From: Pseudodesulfovibrio aespoeensis Aspo-2
Lineage (GTDB): Bacteria; Desulfobacterota; Desulfovibrionia; Desulfovibrionales; Desulfovibrionaceae
Assembly (NCBI RefSeq): GCF_000176915.2
Contig: NC_014844.1
Span: 3,162,001 to 3,226,000, forward strand
Reading direction: 5' to 3'
Length of the DNA stretch: 64,000 nucleotides
The position numbers and the translations under genes are program-made. Below are positions 1 through 7,835 of this stretch, piece by piece. Numbering within the stretch: position 1 is the first letter of the stretch; every line of letters starts with the position of its first letter. Under the pieces are notes generated by a model, which worked only from the letters and a program-made list of their open reading frames with translations, made no database searches and was not told the DNA's origin.

Positions 1-114
1 GGCGGCATAATCATCGGCAGCCCCGACATCTCCGAGGTCATCACTGCGGGCGACGTGCTCATGGCCATCGGCTCGCGCGAGCAGATCAAGGCCCTCGAAG
101 ACCTCTGCCGGTAA
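1..114 (+). CDS. TrkA-C domain protein, C-terminal end only (antiporter regulatory subunit)
   Basis: Only the last 37 codons are in the window; frame 1 is open from the first base to a TAA at 112-114. The residues (GDVLMAIGSREQIKALEDLC near the end) have the look of the final strand-helix of a TrkA-C (RCK-C) ligand-binding domain. The gene lies 66 bp upstream of a CPA2 antiporter on the same strand. That arrangement recalls KhtT/KhtU of Bacillus, where a TrkA-C protein gates a K+/H+ antiporter, so a regulatory subunit is the likeliest role. The N-terminal part is outside the window, so a longer TrkA-type protein cannot be excluded. Confidence 0.6.
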   Translation, partial: GGIIIGSPDISEVITAGDVLMAIGSREQIKALEDLCR

Positions 115-180
115 GCGGGCACAGCCTCCCGGCCTTGTGGTCCGGATCGCCCGAAACCAGAGACGCCCAAGCGAGACATT

Positions 181-1356
181 ATGGACAGCCTGCCCTTTTT
201 GCTTCTTGCCGGGATCGTATTGATCACTTTTTTCGGCGCCTCCCTGACCTCCATGAAGATCAAGGTGCCGTCGGTGCTGGTGTTCATCCTCCTGGGCATC
301 GTGCTGGCCGGACAGTTGAGCCACAACGACCACATCCACGAGGCCGCGGAAATCGGCATCGTCTTCCTGTTTTTCATCGTGGGCCTGGAGTTTCCGCTCA
401 TCCGGATGATGGACGTGGGGCGGCGCATCTGGCCCGCCGGGCTGCTCGACGTGGCCCTGAATTTCGGCGTGCCCATGGCTTTCGCCACATGGCTCGGCCT
501 TGATCTGCTGTCCGGGTTCATCATCGGCTCGGTGGGCTACGCCACCAGCTCGTCCATCACGGTCAAGATGCTCGAAGAGGAAAAACGCCTCGCCAACCCG
601 GAGTCCGAGTTCATCCTGGGCCTGCTCATTTTCGAGGATCTGGTGGCGCCCCTGCTGGTCACCTTCATCGCCGCCACCCAGGGCGGCGGCGAGATGACCG
701 CCGGATTCGCCGGACTGCTCACCCTCAAGATCGTGCTCTTCGTGGCCGGGGCCGTGCTCATCGCCTTTTTCGGATTCCGGCGCATGTCCGTGTTCGTGGG
801 CAGGCACATCCAGAAGGACTTCATGCCCCTGTTCGCGGCGGGCATCGCTCTGGGATACGCCGGACTGGCGCTCTGGCTGGGACTGTCCGAGATCCTGGGC
901 GCGTTCCTGGCCGGGGTCATGCTCTCGGAGACCGGCAAGGCGCATGATCTGGAGCAGCTCTTCATGCCGCTGCGCAACATCATGCTCCCCTTCTTCTTCT
1001 TCTGGTTCGGCACCACGGTCACCCTGGGCGAAGGCGTACCCATGCCGATTCTGCTCGGCCTGTGCGTGGTCTGGGCCGTGGCGGGCAAACTCTTGACCGG
1101 CTACTTCGGCGGACGCATTTCGGGCCTGACCCCGAAGATCGCGGCCCGCGCCGGGCTCTCCCTGGTGGCGCGCGGCGAGTTCTCGGCCATCATCGCCAGC
1201 CTGGCCGCGCCGCAACTGCGGATATTCAGCGGCGTCTACGTCATTGTCACGGCCATGATCGGGGTGTTCCTCTTCCAGAAGGCTCCGGCCTACGCCAACC
1301 ATCTGCATGAGTGGAAAAAACGCCGCAAGGCGGCCAAAACCGGCCAATCCGCCTGA
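181..1356 (+). CDS. Cation:proton antiporter, CPA2 family (KefB/KhtU-like)
   Basis: The 391-residue protein is almost entirely hydrophobic, with about 11-12 predicted membrane helices, and matches the Na+/H+ exchanger fold of CPA2 antiporters. Helices carry family-type segments such as FFIVGLEFPL (about residues 64-73) and a TSSSIT stretch near residue 120 in the ion-binding core. There is no C-terminal TrkA-N domain, unlike KefC, so regulation must come from a separate subunit. The TrkA-C protein just upstream fills that place. Expected role: K+ or Na+ efflux in exchange for H+ at the inner membrane. Substrate ion is inferred, not shown. The downstream K+ channel gene strengthens the K+ reading. 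Confidence 0.85.
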   Translation: MDSLPFLLLAGIVLITFFGASLTSMKIKVPSVLVFILLGIVLAGQLSHNDHIHEAAEIGIVFLFFIVGLEFPLIRMMDVGRRIWPAGLLDVALNFGVPMAFATWLGLDLLSGFIIGSVGYATSSSITVKMLEEEKRLANPESEFILGLLIFEDLVAPLLVTFIAATQGGGEMTAGFAGLLTLKIVLFVAGAVLIAFFGFRRMSVFVGRHIQKDFMPLFAAGIALGYAGLALWLGLSEILGAFLAGVMLSETGKAHDLEQLFMPLRNIMLPFFFFWFGTTVTLGEGVPMPILLGLCVVWAVAGKLLTGYFGGRISGLTPKIAARAGLSLVARGEFSAIIASLAAPQLRIFSGVYVIVTAMIGVFLFQKAPAYANHLHEWKKRRKAAKTGQSA

Positions 1357-1407
1357 TTCCATCTGGCCCCAATGTCCAGGATCTGACAAAACCACGGGAC
1401 CAACGCC

Positions 1408-3096
1408 ATGAAGTTCATTCCGTCCCAGATACTCTACCTCATTCAGGACCGGCGCGCCCAGCGCAACCTGGGCTCCCTGGTCAAGTTCATTGTATTCCTG
1501 CTCTTCTTCATCACCCTGTACAGCTTCCTGTTTCATGTGCTCATGGAGCGCGAAGGACAGGAGTTCTCCTGGATCACGGGCTTCTATTGGACCCTGACAG
1601 TCATGTCCACACTGGGCTTTGGCGACATCACCTTCGCCACGGACCTGGGCAGGATATTCTCCCTGGTGGTGCTGCTTTCGGGCATCGTGTTCCTGCTGGT
1701 CATGCTCCCCTTCACCTTCATCCAGTTCTTCTACGCCCCTTTTCTGGACGCACAGTCCAAGTCCCGCGCCGTCCGCGCAATGCCCGAGAACGCGTCCGGC
1801 CACCTGATCATCGTGGGCGCCGACCCTGTGGCCCTGGCCCTGGCCTCGCGCCTTGGTCAGTTCAACTTCGATTACTGCATCCTGGTCCCCGACGTGCATC
1901 ACGCGCTCGACCTGATGGACCAGGGATACAAGGCCGTGGTGGGCGACTCGGACGACTCTGAAACCTATGCCCGGCTTCGGACGAACAAGGCCGCCATGGT
2001 CGTGGTCCTGAGCGACGACATGAAAAACACCAATGCGGCCTACACCATCCGCGAGGTGGCCCCGGACGTGACCATCGTGGCCAACGCCGATTCCGGCGAA
2101 TCCGTGGATATCCTGCAACTGGCCGGAGCCAGCCACGTCTACCAGTTCATGCGCATGCTCGGCGAGATGCTGGCCCGGCGGACCCTGGCCACAGGCACCC
2201 GGAGCAACGTCATCGGCAGCTTCGACGAGCTGCGGCTGGCCGAGGCCCCGGCCCAGGGCACCCCGCTGGTGGGGCGCACCATCCGGGACTGCGGCCTGCG
2301 CGACGCCACGGGCATGAACATCGTGGGGTTGTGGGAGCGAGGCCGCATAGAAACACCCCGCCCGGACACGGTCATCACCCCCAACTCGGTCTTTGTCCTG
2401 GCCGGAACCCAGGAACAGCTGGACGCCTTTGACCGGTTCGCCGGACCGCCGCCGCCCGTGGCCGCCCCGGTGCTCATCCTGGGCGGCGGCAGGGTGGGCC
2501 GCGCAGCAGCACAAACGCTCTCCCAGCAGGGCGTGGAATACCGCATCGTGGAGAAGAACCCCAAGCTCGTCGGCGATGGTGACCATTTTGTCCACGGCAG
2601 CGCCTCGGATCTGGACGTGCTCGTGGCCGCAGGCATCAACGAGGCCCCGTCGGTCTTTGTCACCACCCACAACGACGACCTGAACATCTACCTGACCATC
2701 TACTGCCGCAGACTGCGCCCGGACATCCAGATCATCAGCCGGGCCACCCTGGACCGCAACATCAACGTGCTGCACAAGGCCGGGGCCAACCTGGTCATGT
2801 CCTACTCCACCATCGCCGCCAACACGGTCATCAACCTCCTCAGCCCGGGCAAGGTGCTCACCCTGACCGAGGGGCTGAACATCTTCCGGGTCCGGGTCCA
2901 CTCCTCCCTGGCGGGCAAGAGCCTCATGAACAGCCAGCTGCGTCAGGACACCGGATGCAGCGTCATCGCCGTGGTCCGTGGCGAAAAACTCGAAGTCAAC
3001 CCCGACCCGCACGCCCCCCTCGACGACGCCGACTCGCTCCTGGTCATCGGCGATGCCACCGCCGAACGGCTGTTCATGGAATCCTATCCGGGATAG
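1408..3096 (+). CDS. Two-TM potassium channel with tandem RCK (TrkA-N/TrkA-C) domains
   Basis: The 562-residue protein has TM1 (about 24-44), a pore loop with the filter T68-L-G-F-G-D73, and TM2 (about 83-108). Two cytoplasmic RCK units follow: the first Rossmann segment begins near residue 131 (GHLIIVGADP) and the second near 352 (VLILGGGRVGRA), each with a TrkA-C-like region after it. This is the layout of RCK-gated K+ channels with both gating domains in one chain, like GsuK of Geobacter. The filter reads GFGD rather than the usual GYGD, which some prokaryotic K+ channels share. It lies 51 bp after the antiporter, probably in the same transcript. Confidence 0.88.
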   Translation: MKFIPSQILYLIQDRRAQRNLGSLVKFIVFLLFFITLYSFLFHVLMEREGQEFSWITGFYWTLTVMSTLGFGDITFATDLGRIFSLVVLLSGIVFLLVMLPFTFIQFFYAPFLDAQSKSRAVRAMPENASGHLIIVGADPVALALASRLGQFNFDYCILVPDVHHALDLMDQGYKAVVGDSDDSETYARLRTNKAAMVVVLSDDMKNTNAAYTIREVAPDVTIVANADSGESVDILQLAGASHVYQFMRMLGEMLARRTLATGTRSNVIGSFDELRLAEAPAQGTPLVGRTIRDCGLRDATGMNIVGLWERGRIETPRPDTVITPNSVFVLAGTQEQLDAFDRFAGPPPPVAAPVLILGGGRVGRAAAQTLSQQGVEYRIVEKNPKLVGDGDHFVHGSASDLDVLVAAGINEAPSVFVTTHNDDLNIYLTIYCRRLRPDIQIISRATLDRNINVLHKAGANLVMSYSTIAANTVINLLSPGKVLTLTEGLNIFRVRVHSSLAGKSLMNSQLRQDTGCSVIAVVRGEKLEVNPDPHAPLDDADSLLVIGDATAERLFMESYPG

Positions 3097-3114
3097 TCGA
3101 CTCCAGGCATCAGG

Positions 3115-3128
3115 CCCCGGCTCCGGGG
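3115..3128 (+). terminator. GC hairpin after the K+ channel gene
   Basis: CCCCGG-CT-CCGGGG forms a 6-bp GC stem 19 bp past the channel stop codon, followed by GG(A/T)TT-type sequence with only a short T run. It could act as a weak intrinsic terminator. The two-base loop means the innermost pairs must open. Confidence 0.4.
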
Positions 3129-3286
3129 TTTCGCCTTGAAAAAGGCCCCCTCCATCATGACCGTAAGACCAGGACGCCACCCTGCGCTGTCCTGGCCCGC
3201 TTCACGCCAACCCGTTTGCTCCCATACGCCTGTTTGCCGCTGCCTGCCATGCGGCCACGCCCCCTCCCTCACAGCCCGATTGTCCA

Positions 3287-3311
3287 CAAAGGGCAAATAT
3301 TTTGCCCTTTG
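3287..3311. promoter_or_regulatory. Perfect 25-bp palindrome upstream of the glutamate-synthase-like gene
   Basis: The arm CAAAGGGCAAA (3287-3297) is followed by TAT and the exact reverse complement TTTGCCCTTTG (3301-3311). A smaller inverted repeat, TGCC-AGC-GGCA, follows at 3310-3319. The palindrome ends 133 bp before the start codon at 3445, inside the 348-bp gap between two same-strand genes. There is no T run after it, so an operator for a dimeric regulator is more likely than a terminator. The rest of this gap shows the weak hairpin at 3115 and an AT-rich stretch (3320-3420) that probably holds the promoter. Confidence 0.5.
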
Positions 3312-3444
3312 CCAGCGGCAAAACTACACATTCTACAAGTTTGTGGTTTTTCAATTTTCACAGCTGATTATTGGTGACAAAGAAGGGCATAATTGCTAAT
3401 TGTGTCTCCCGAAAATCTACACTTTTGAAGGGAGTACCGATCAA

Positions 3445-5070
3445 ATGAACTGGCCAAAAAGCAATGATGTGCTTGGAAGTGTGAACCGCGGCAACGCGAT
3501 CGAGTCCGGGCTGTGTACCCTGTGTCGGGCAGACTGTCAGGGCAAATGCGAGACCTGGATGTCGTCCCTGCGTGGCCGCGAGATTCTCTATCCCCGCGAT
3601 TTCGGCTTGGTCACAGCCGGAAGCGGCAACACCACCCATGTGGGCGTGTCCTACAACTCGCTGCGCATCCAGGGGCTGAACTACGGCGCCATGGGCTCGG
3701 TCAATACCGAGCAGGACCTGCTCTTCACTGATGTCAGCCTGGAGACCTCCTTTGGCGCGCAGGAGAAGACCAAGTGTCGCGTGCCGTTCATGACCGGCGC
3801 GCTCGGCTCCACCTTCATCGCCGCCAAGTACTGGGATTCCTTTGCCGTGGGCTGCGCCCTGGTGGGCGCTCCCATCGTGGTGGGCGAGAACGTGGTCGGC
3901 GTGGACCGCAAGTCCGAGATCAACAAGGGCCGCATCACCAAGGCCCCGGAGCTTGAGCGCCGCATCGACACCTACATGAATTACTACGACGGCTACGGCG
4001 CGATCATCGTCCAGATGAACGTGGAGGACACCCGCAACGGTGTGGCCGAATACCTGGCCGAGAAATATGGCGACAAGGTCATCCTTGAACTCAAGTGGGG
4101 CCAGGGCGCCAAGAACATCGGCGGCGAGATCGAGGTCTCCAGCCTGGATTATGCCCTGTTCCTCAAGCAGCGCGGCTATCTCGTGGACCCGGACCCGGAA
4201 AAGCCGGAGGTGCAGGAAGGCTACAAGCGCGGCTCGGTCAAGCATTTCGCCCGCCACAGCCGCCTTGGCTACACCAACCTCTCCACCTACGAGCAGGTCC
4301 ACGAGGAGTTCATGAACTCCATCAAGTACCTGCGCGGCCTCGGCTTCAAGCGCATCTCGCTGAAGACCGGCTCCTACGGCATGGAGGCCCTGGCCATGGC
4401 CATCAAGTTCGCCTCCGAGGCCGAGCTCGACCTGCTGACCATGGACGGCTCTGGCGGCGGCACGGGCATGAGCCCCTGGAACATGATGGAGAGCTGGGGC
4501 GTGCCCTCCATCCTGCTGCACGCCAAGGCCCACGAGTACGCCAGCCGCCTCGCGGCCAGGGGCAAGCGCGTGGTGGACATGTCCTTTGCCGGCGGATTCG
4601 CCAAGGGCAGCACCATCTTCAAGGCCCTGGCCCTAGGCGCGCCCTACACCAAGCTCATCTGCATGGGCCGGGCCATGATGATCCCCGGCTTCCTCGGCTC
4701 CAACATCGAGGGCGTGCTCCATCCCGAGAGACGCGAGCAGGTCTGCGGCAACTGGGACAAGCTGCCTGCCGCGGTCTCCTGCTACGGCAGCTCCGCCGAG
4801 GAGATCTTCGCCTGTTACCAGGATGTGGAGAAGAAGGTCGGCAGGGACGAGATGAAGCGCGTGCCCCTGGGCGCCATCGCCATCTGGTGCTTGGTGGACA
4901 AGCTCTCCGCCGGACTCCAGCAGCTCATGTGCGGCGCACGCAAGTTCGCTCTGGAGGACATCGCCCGCCACGACATCGCCTCGGGCAACCGCGAGACCGA
5001 GCGCGAGACCGGCATCAAGTTCATCACCGACGTCATGGACGACACGGCCAAGAAGATCATCGACATGTAG
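3445..5070 (+). CDS. FMN-binding glutamate synthase family protein
   Basis: The ATG at 3445 has a purine-rich site (GAAGGGAG) about 10 bases upstream and was chosen over an in-frame TTG at 3400. The 541-residue product matches the FMN-binding synthase half of glutamate synthase: a TIM barrel with a glycine-rich segment DGSGGGTGMSPWN and a C-terminal SFAGGFAKGST flavin-phosphate region. The amidotransferase part of GltB is absent. Four cysteines near the N-terminus (C24, C27, C31, C35) look like a metal or Fe-S site. Such stand-alone proteins are common in sulfate reducers; the true amide donor and product are not established. A strong terminator follows at 5092. Confidence 0.82.
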   Translation: MNWPKSNDVLGSVNRGNAIESGLCTLCRADCQGKCETWMSSLRGREILYPRDFGLVTAGSGNTTHVGVSYNSLRIQGLNYGAMGSVNTEQDLLFTDVSLETSFGAQEKTKCRVPFMTGALGSTFIAAKYWDSFAVGCALVGAPIVVGENVVGVDRKSEINKGRITKAPELERRIDTYMNYYDGYGAIIVQMNVEDTRNGVAEYLAEKYGDKVILELKWGQGAKNIGGEIEVSSLDYALFLKQRGYLVDPDPEKPEVQEGYKRGSVKHFARHSRLGYTNLSTYEQVHEEFMNSIKYLRGLGFKRISLKTGSYGMEALAMAIKFASEAELDLLTMDGSGGGTGMSPWNMMESWGVPSILLHAKAHEYASRLAARGKRVVDMSFAGGFAKGSTIFKALALGAPYTKLICMGRAMMIPGFLGSNIEGVLHPERREQVCGNWDKLPAAVSCYGSSAEEIFACYQDVEKKVGRDEMKRVPLGAIAIWCLVDKLSAGLQQLMCGARKFALEDIARHDIASGNRETERETGIKFITDVMDDTAKKIIDM

Positions 5071-5091
5071 GCTCTCCGCCTCGCCAACGAC

Positions 5092-5123
5092 AAAGGCCCG
5101 GACTTAGGTCCGGGCCTTTTTTT
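5092..5123 (+). terminator. Intrinsic terminator, convergent gene pair
   Basis: AAAGGCCCGGAC (5092-5103) pairs perfectly with GTCCGGGCCTTT (5108-5119) around a 4-base loop and runs into T7. The A run on the left side lets it also serve the minus-strand gene ending at 5184. Confidence 0.92.
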
Positions 5124-5183
5124 ATGCGACAGAGCCGGTGTGGCAAGACCCGACGGCCCTGCCCACCAGCGGGCAGTCCGGAG

Positions 5184-6221
5184 TTACCCTCCGGCGTGCA
5201 GGGATTGCCAGTCGGCCCTGATGATGTCGAGCAGCCCCTGTCCTTGCGGCGAGAAGAGCTTGATCTTGTCGAAGTCCGGCGTTCCCGCGACCTTTTGCAG
5301 GAGCAGCCCGTCCCGGTCATACCACTGGGGAAGCAGGCCGCCGAAGAAATAGCCCCTTGCCCGGGCCGCTTCCACGGCAAGGGAACAGCCCGGACGCCAC
5401 AACGGCAACACGAGCTGATAGACATGCATGTCTGGCTTCGCCCGCTCCATTTCGGCAAGGTGCCGGGCAAAGTCCACGCCCACCGCCTCCACGGTCAGCT
5501 TGGCCAGACTGGCGTCCTCGATCACCAGTGTCGAGGCCACAGTGTCTGACTGCGGCGGCACATCCTCCACAAACGTCCGCGTGAGCCCCTCGCCCTCGCA
5601 AATGGCGCGAAGCGCGTCCGCGTACCGGGTCGGCAGGAAAATATCGTGGGGCCGGTCATGCAGAATGCAGAACTGGTCGAGCAGGGAGATGCGGCCATAG
5701 GCCCCGCCCTCCGAGATCGGCCTGGGCGGCATCGGTTCTATTTCCAGGGCACAGGTACACGCGCCGACGACCTTGCCGAGCTTCTGGGTGGTCAGGTGGT
5801 CGCACACGCATTGCCCGGAAATGACATCAAGCCCGAGATGCTCCGGCGGCTTGTTGTGGATCTTGCGGGCCAGACGCAACCCCAGCGACGTTGTCCGGTA
5901 GTCGGGATGCACGATCCACGATCCAGCCTCCATGATCTTCCGGCCCGGAGGATTGCGAAACAGGGCGTAGAGCCCCACGATGTCGCCCTTGTCAGTGCGG
6001 CCAACAGCCTGATACAGGTCATCGCCCGCATTGATCCGAGCCAACTCCTGCGGGTCGTAGACATGATCGATCGGGAACATGTCCCCGTATACCCTGTAAT
6101 ACAACCGGGCCACGCCAAGGGCGTCCCCTGGCCGGAAATCGTCCACCACGAACTTCTGCCCCGGCTCGACGACATACCCCTCCTCGCACAACTGCGCGAG
6201 GTTATCCTTTCTGGTCTTCAT
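5184..6221 (-). CDS. GNAT-like N-acetyltransferase domain protein, function unknown
   Basis: I chose the ATG at 6221 (345 residues); an in-frame TTG at 6236 lies inside the IS target duplication. The first half has the look of a GNAT acyltransferase: alternating strands and helices with VGLYALFRNPP, then AGSWIVHPDYRTTSLGLRLARKI, which resembles the acetyl-CoA pyrophosphate loop. The second half does not recall a family I know. No operon partner exists: an insertion sequence ends 23 bp upstream of the start, so the native promoter is now separated from the gene by about 730 bp. The fold call is moderately sure; substrate is unknown. Confidence 0.6.
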   Translation of the reverse strand: MKTRKDNLAQLCEEGYVVEPGQKFVVDDFRPGDALGVARLYYRVYGDMFPIDHVYDPQELARINAGDDLYQAVGRTDKGDIVGLYALFRNPPGRKIMEAGSWIVHPDYRTTSLGLRLARKIHNKPPEHLGLDVISGQCVCDHLTTQKLGKVVGACTCALEIEPMPPRPISEGGAYGRISLLDQFCILHDRPHDIFLPTRYADALRAICEGEGLTRTFVEDVPPQSDTVASTLVIEDASLAKLTVEAVGVDFARHLAEMERAKPDMHVYQLVLPLWRPGCSLAVEAARARGYFFGGLLPQWYDRDGLLLQKVAGTPDFDKIKLFSPQGQGLLDIIRADWQSLHAGG

Positions 6222-6235
6222 TCTCTGCCATCCCA

Positions 6236-6243
6236 AAAAATTA
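6236..6243. repeat. 8-bp target-site duplication, left copy
   Basis: AAAAATTA directly abuts the left inverted repeat of the insertion sequence and is repeated exactly at 6966-6973 beyond the right end. Confidence 0.93.
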
Positions 6244-6965
6244 GGGGCTGTCCTAGCTAACTAGGATTTTCCCCGCTGATTAATCCACTTTTTCAGTTGC
6301 TTGAGTAACATTTTATGGTCACCACAATTGAACCGCCACTCACACTCTTTAAGGAACAGGAAAAAACTGTCCCTGGGGATGCCGTTGAACCGGCGGAGGT
6401 GGCGCTTGGCTTGGTTCCAAAAGTTCTCAATCCCATTGATGTGGTTTTGCCTGTCCACGAACCTTTCAGAGTGATTGATCCGCACATGGTGGAAGTCCGA
6501 GACATCCAGCGCATCATAGCTTCTGAAAGCGTCAGTGTACACGATACTGTCCGGCAAGATCATGCGCTCCATGATGGGGAGAAGTGTCGTGCTCCGGGCG
6601 TTTGGGATCATGACCGTATAAACCCGCCCTCCACGCTTCAACAAGCCGAAAACAGGGACTTTCCCTGCAGCACCTCGACCGCGCTTGCCTTTCCTGACTC
6701 CTCCGAAATAGCTCTCATCAACTTCAATCTCACCGTCGAATGGCGATGCCTTTTCCATCTCATCGGCAATGATTTTCCTCAGCCGAGTGAAAAACGTGGC
6801 CGCCGTGTTCTTGTTGACGTCCACCAGTTGAGCGGCAGCACGTGCCGTTGTGCCGGCAATGAAGTGCTCAATGAGCCTGGCCCGCTTCTGTGGGCTGAGC
6901 CTGCTTTTCCTTTCGTACATGATGCCATCCTAAGCCTAAGCGGAGTGCTTAGCTAGGACAGCCCC
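6244..6965 (-). mobile_element. Complete insertion sequence, IS1595 family (IS1016-like)
   Basis: The 722-bp element has identical 17-bp terminal inverted repeats, GGGGCTGTCCTAGCTAA (6244-6260) and its complement (6949-6965). It is flanked by perfect 8-bp direct repeats AAAAATTA (6236-6243 and 6966-6973). One transposase gene fills nearly the whole element. Intact ends, an open frame and an unmutated target duplication point to a recent insertion. The 8-bp duplication fits the IS1595 family. Confidence 0.95.
6261..6920 (-). CDS. IS1595-family transposase
   Basis: The 219-residue protein starts at an ATG at 6920, 29 bp inside the right inverted repeat boundary, and its TAG directly abuts the left repeat. 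An N-terminal helix-turn-helix-like part (KRARLIEHFIAGTTARAAAQ) precedes the ISXO2-type DDE domain. Candidate catalytic residues sit in EVDESYFGG (first Asp), VYTDAFRSYD (second Asp) and NGIENFWNQAKRHL (third acidic or Asn position). Length and the short G-R-G basic patch fit the IS1016 subgroup. No frameshift is seen, so the element may still be active. Confidence 0.93.
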   Translation of the reverse strand: MYERKSRLSPQKRARLIEHFIAGTTARAAAQLVDVNKNTAATFFTRLRKIIADEMEKASPFDGEIEVDESYFGGVRKGKRGRGAAGKVPVFGLLKRGGRVYTVMIPNARSTTLLPIMERMILPDSIVYTDAFRSYDALDVSDFHHVRINHSERFVDRQNHINGIENFWNQAKRHLRRFNGIPRDSFFLFLKECEWRFNCGDHKMLLKQLKKWINQRGKS

Positions 6966-6973
6966 AAAAATTA
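6966..6973. repeat. 8-bp target-site duplication, right copy
   Basis: AAAAATTA immediately after the right inverted repeat, identical to 6236-6243. Removing 6244-6973 would restore the uninterrupted upstream region of the GNAT-like gene. Confidence 0.93.
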
Positions 6974-7161
6974 TTACGTTTTCACAAGGTACAGCCCATG
7001 CATCCAAGCCAAATCAGGACGCACACCGCTGTGTTCAACTACAGGAAGAGCAGGGATTGAAAAGCTTTTTACGCTCCTGGACTTTTTGCTTCCTGGAAAA
7101 AATCAGCGGCAACGGATGCCAAAAATCGCAAGAGAGGGACCGCGTCCTTAGCCGCCCGGGA

Positions 7162-7824
7162 TCAGCCCCAGCCCCTTTTCTCCCAGTATTCGTACTGGTA
7201 GGGCCATTGCTCTTTATATTGGCGAATTTTAGCCTGAAAGTCCAACCTGTTTGCGTCGATGGCCACGTGTTGGTCGAAATAGGGCCGTTGCGAAACAATA
7301 TCGTCCGCCAGGGCTTGCCCCAGGGAGAAAGACAGGATTTCGGCTCGCGCCACGGCTGCTTCACCTTCCGTGACCAGGGCCCCGGCCGTTCCCGTGACAT
7401 AGGCTCCGAGGTCGTTGAAGTTGTTGGCGAGAAAACGGGTGATGATGGCATGATCGCGACCGGCCGTGCAGACGGCGGCGCAGTATTTGCCGTCGAAATA
7501 CTGGCAGTGGATGACGTCGGCCATGCGGTCGATGAGCGCCTTCATGGGCGCATTCACACAGAAGGAGTAATTGGGAGAGCCCCAGACCATGCCGTCGGCC
7601 GCCAGCATTTTTTCCAACAGCGGGGCATAGTCGTCATCGAAAACGCACTTGCCGGTGGCAAAGCATTTGCGGCAGCCAATGCAGTACTCGATTGTGTACT
7701 TGCGCAGATCAATGTATTCCGTTTCCGCGCCTTTTGCCGCTGCGCCGTCCAAAACCGCCTGGACAAGCCGCCGGGTCTGGCTGGCCTTTCCCTTGGGGCT
7801 GGAGTTGAGGCCGAGTATGCGCAT
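7162..7824 (-). CDS. Flavodoxin-fold NAD(P)H-dependent oxidoreductase / iron-sulfur flavoprotein-like
   Basis: The 220-residue protein begins MRILGLNSSPKGKASQTRRL, the FMN-phosphate loop of the NADPH-dependent FMN reductase family. CIGCRKCFATGKC (about residues 48-60) is a compact cysteine cluster like that of Isf-type iron-sulfur flavoproteins. GSPNYSFCVNAPMKALIDR is the conserved second flavin loop. The start has a strong AAGGAG site 7 bases upstream. It follows a solute-binding protein gene by 11 bp on the same strand, so the two are co-transcribed. Expected role: cytoplasmic electron transfer with FMN and perhaps a [4Fe-4S] cluster; the partner is unknown. Confidence 0.8.
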   Translation of the reverse strand: MRILGLNSSPKGKASQTRRLVQAVLDGAAAKGAETEYIDLRKYTIEYCIGCRKCFATGKCVFDDDYAPLLEKMLAADGMVWGSPNYSFCVNAPMKALIDRMADVIHCQYFDGKYCAAVCTAGRDHAIITRFLANNFNDLGAYVTGTAGALVTEGEAAVARAEILSFSLGQALADDIVSQRPYFDQHVAIDANRLDFQAKIRQYKEQWPYQYEYWEKRGWG

Positions 7825-7835
7825 TCCTTTCTCCT

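Noticed and set aside
3400..3444. TTG start at 3400 for the glutamate-synthase-like gene
   Set aside because: The ATG at 3445 has a better ribosome site, and the extra 15 residues lie over the AT-rich leader.
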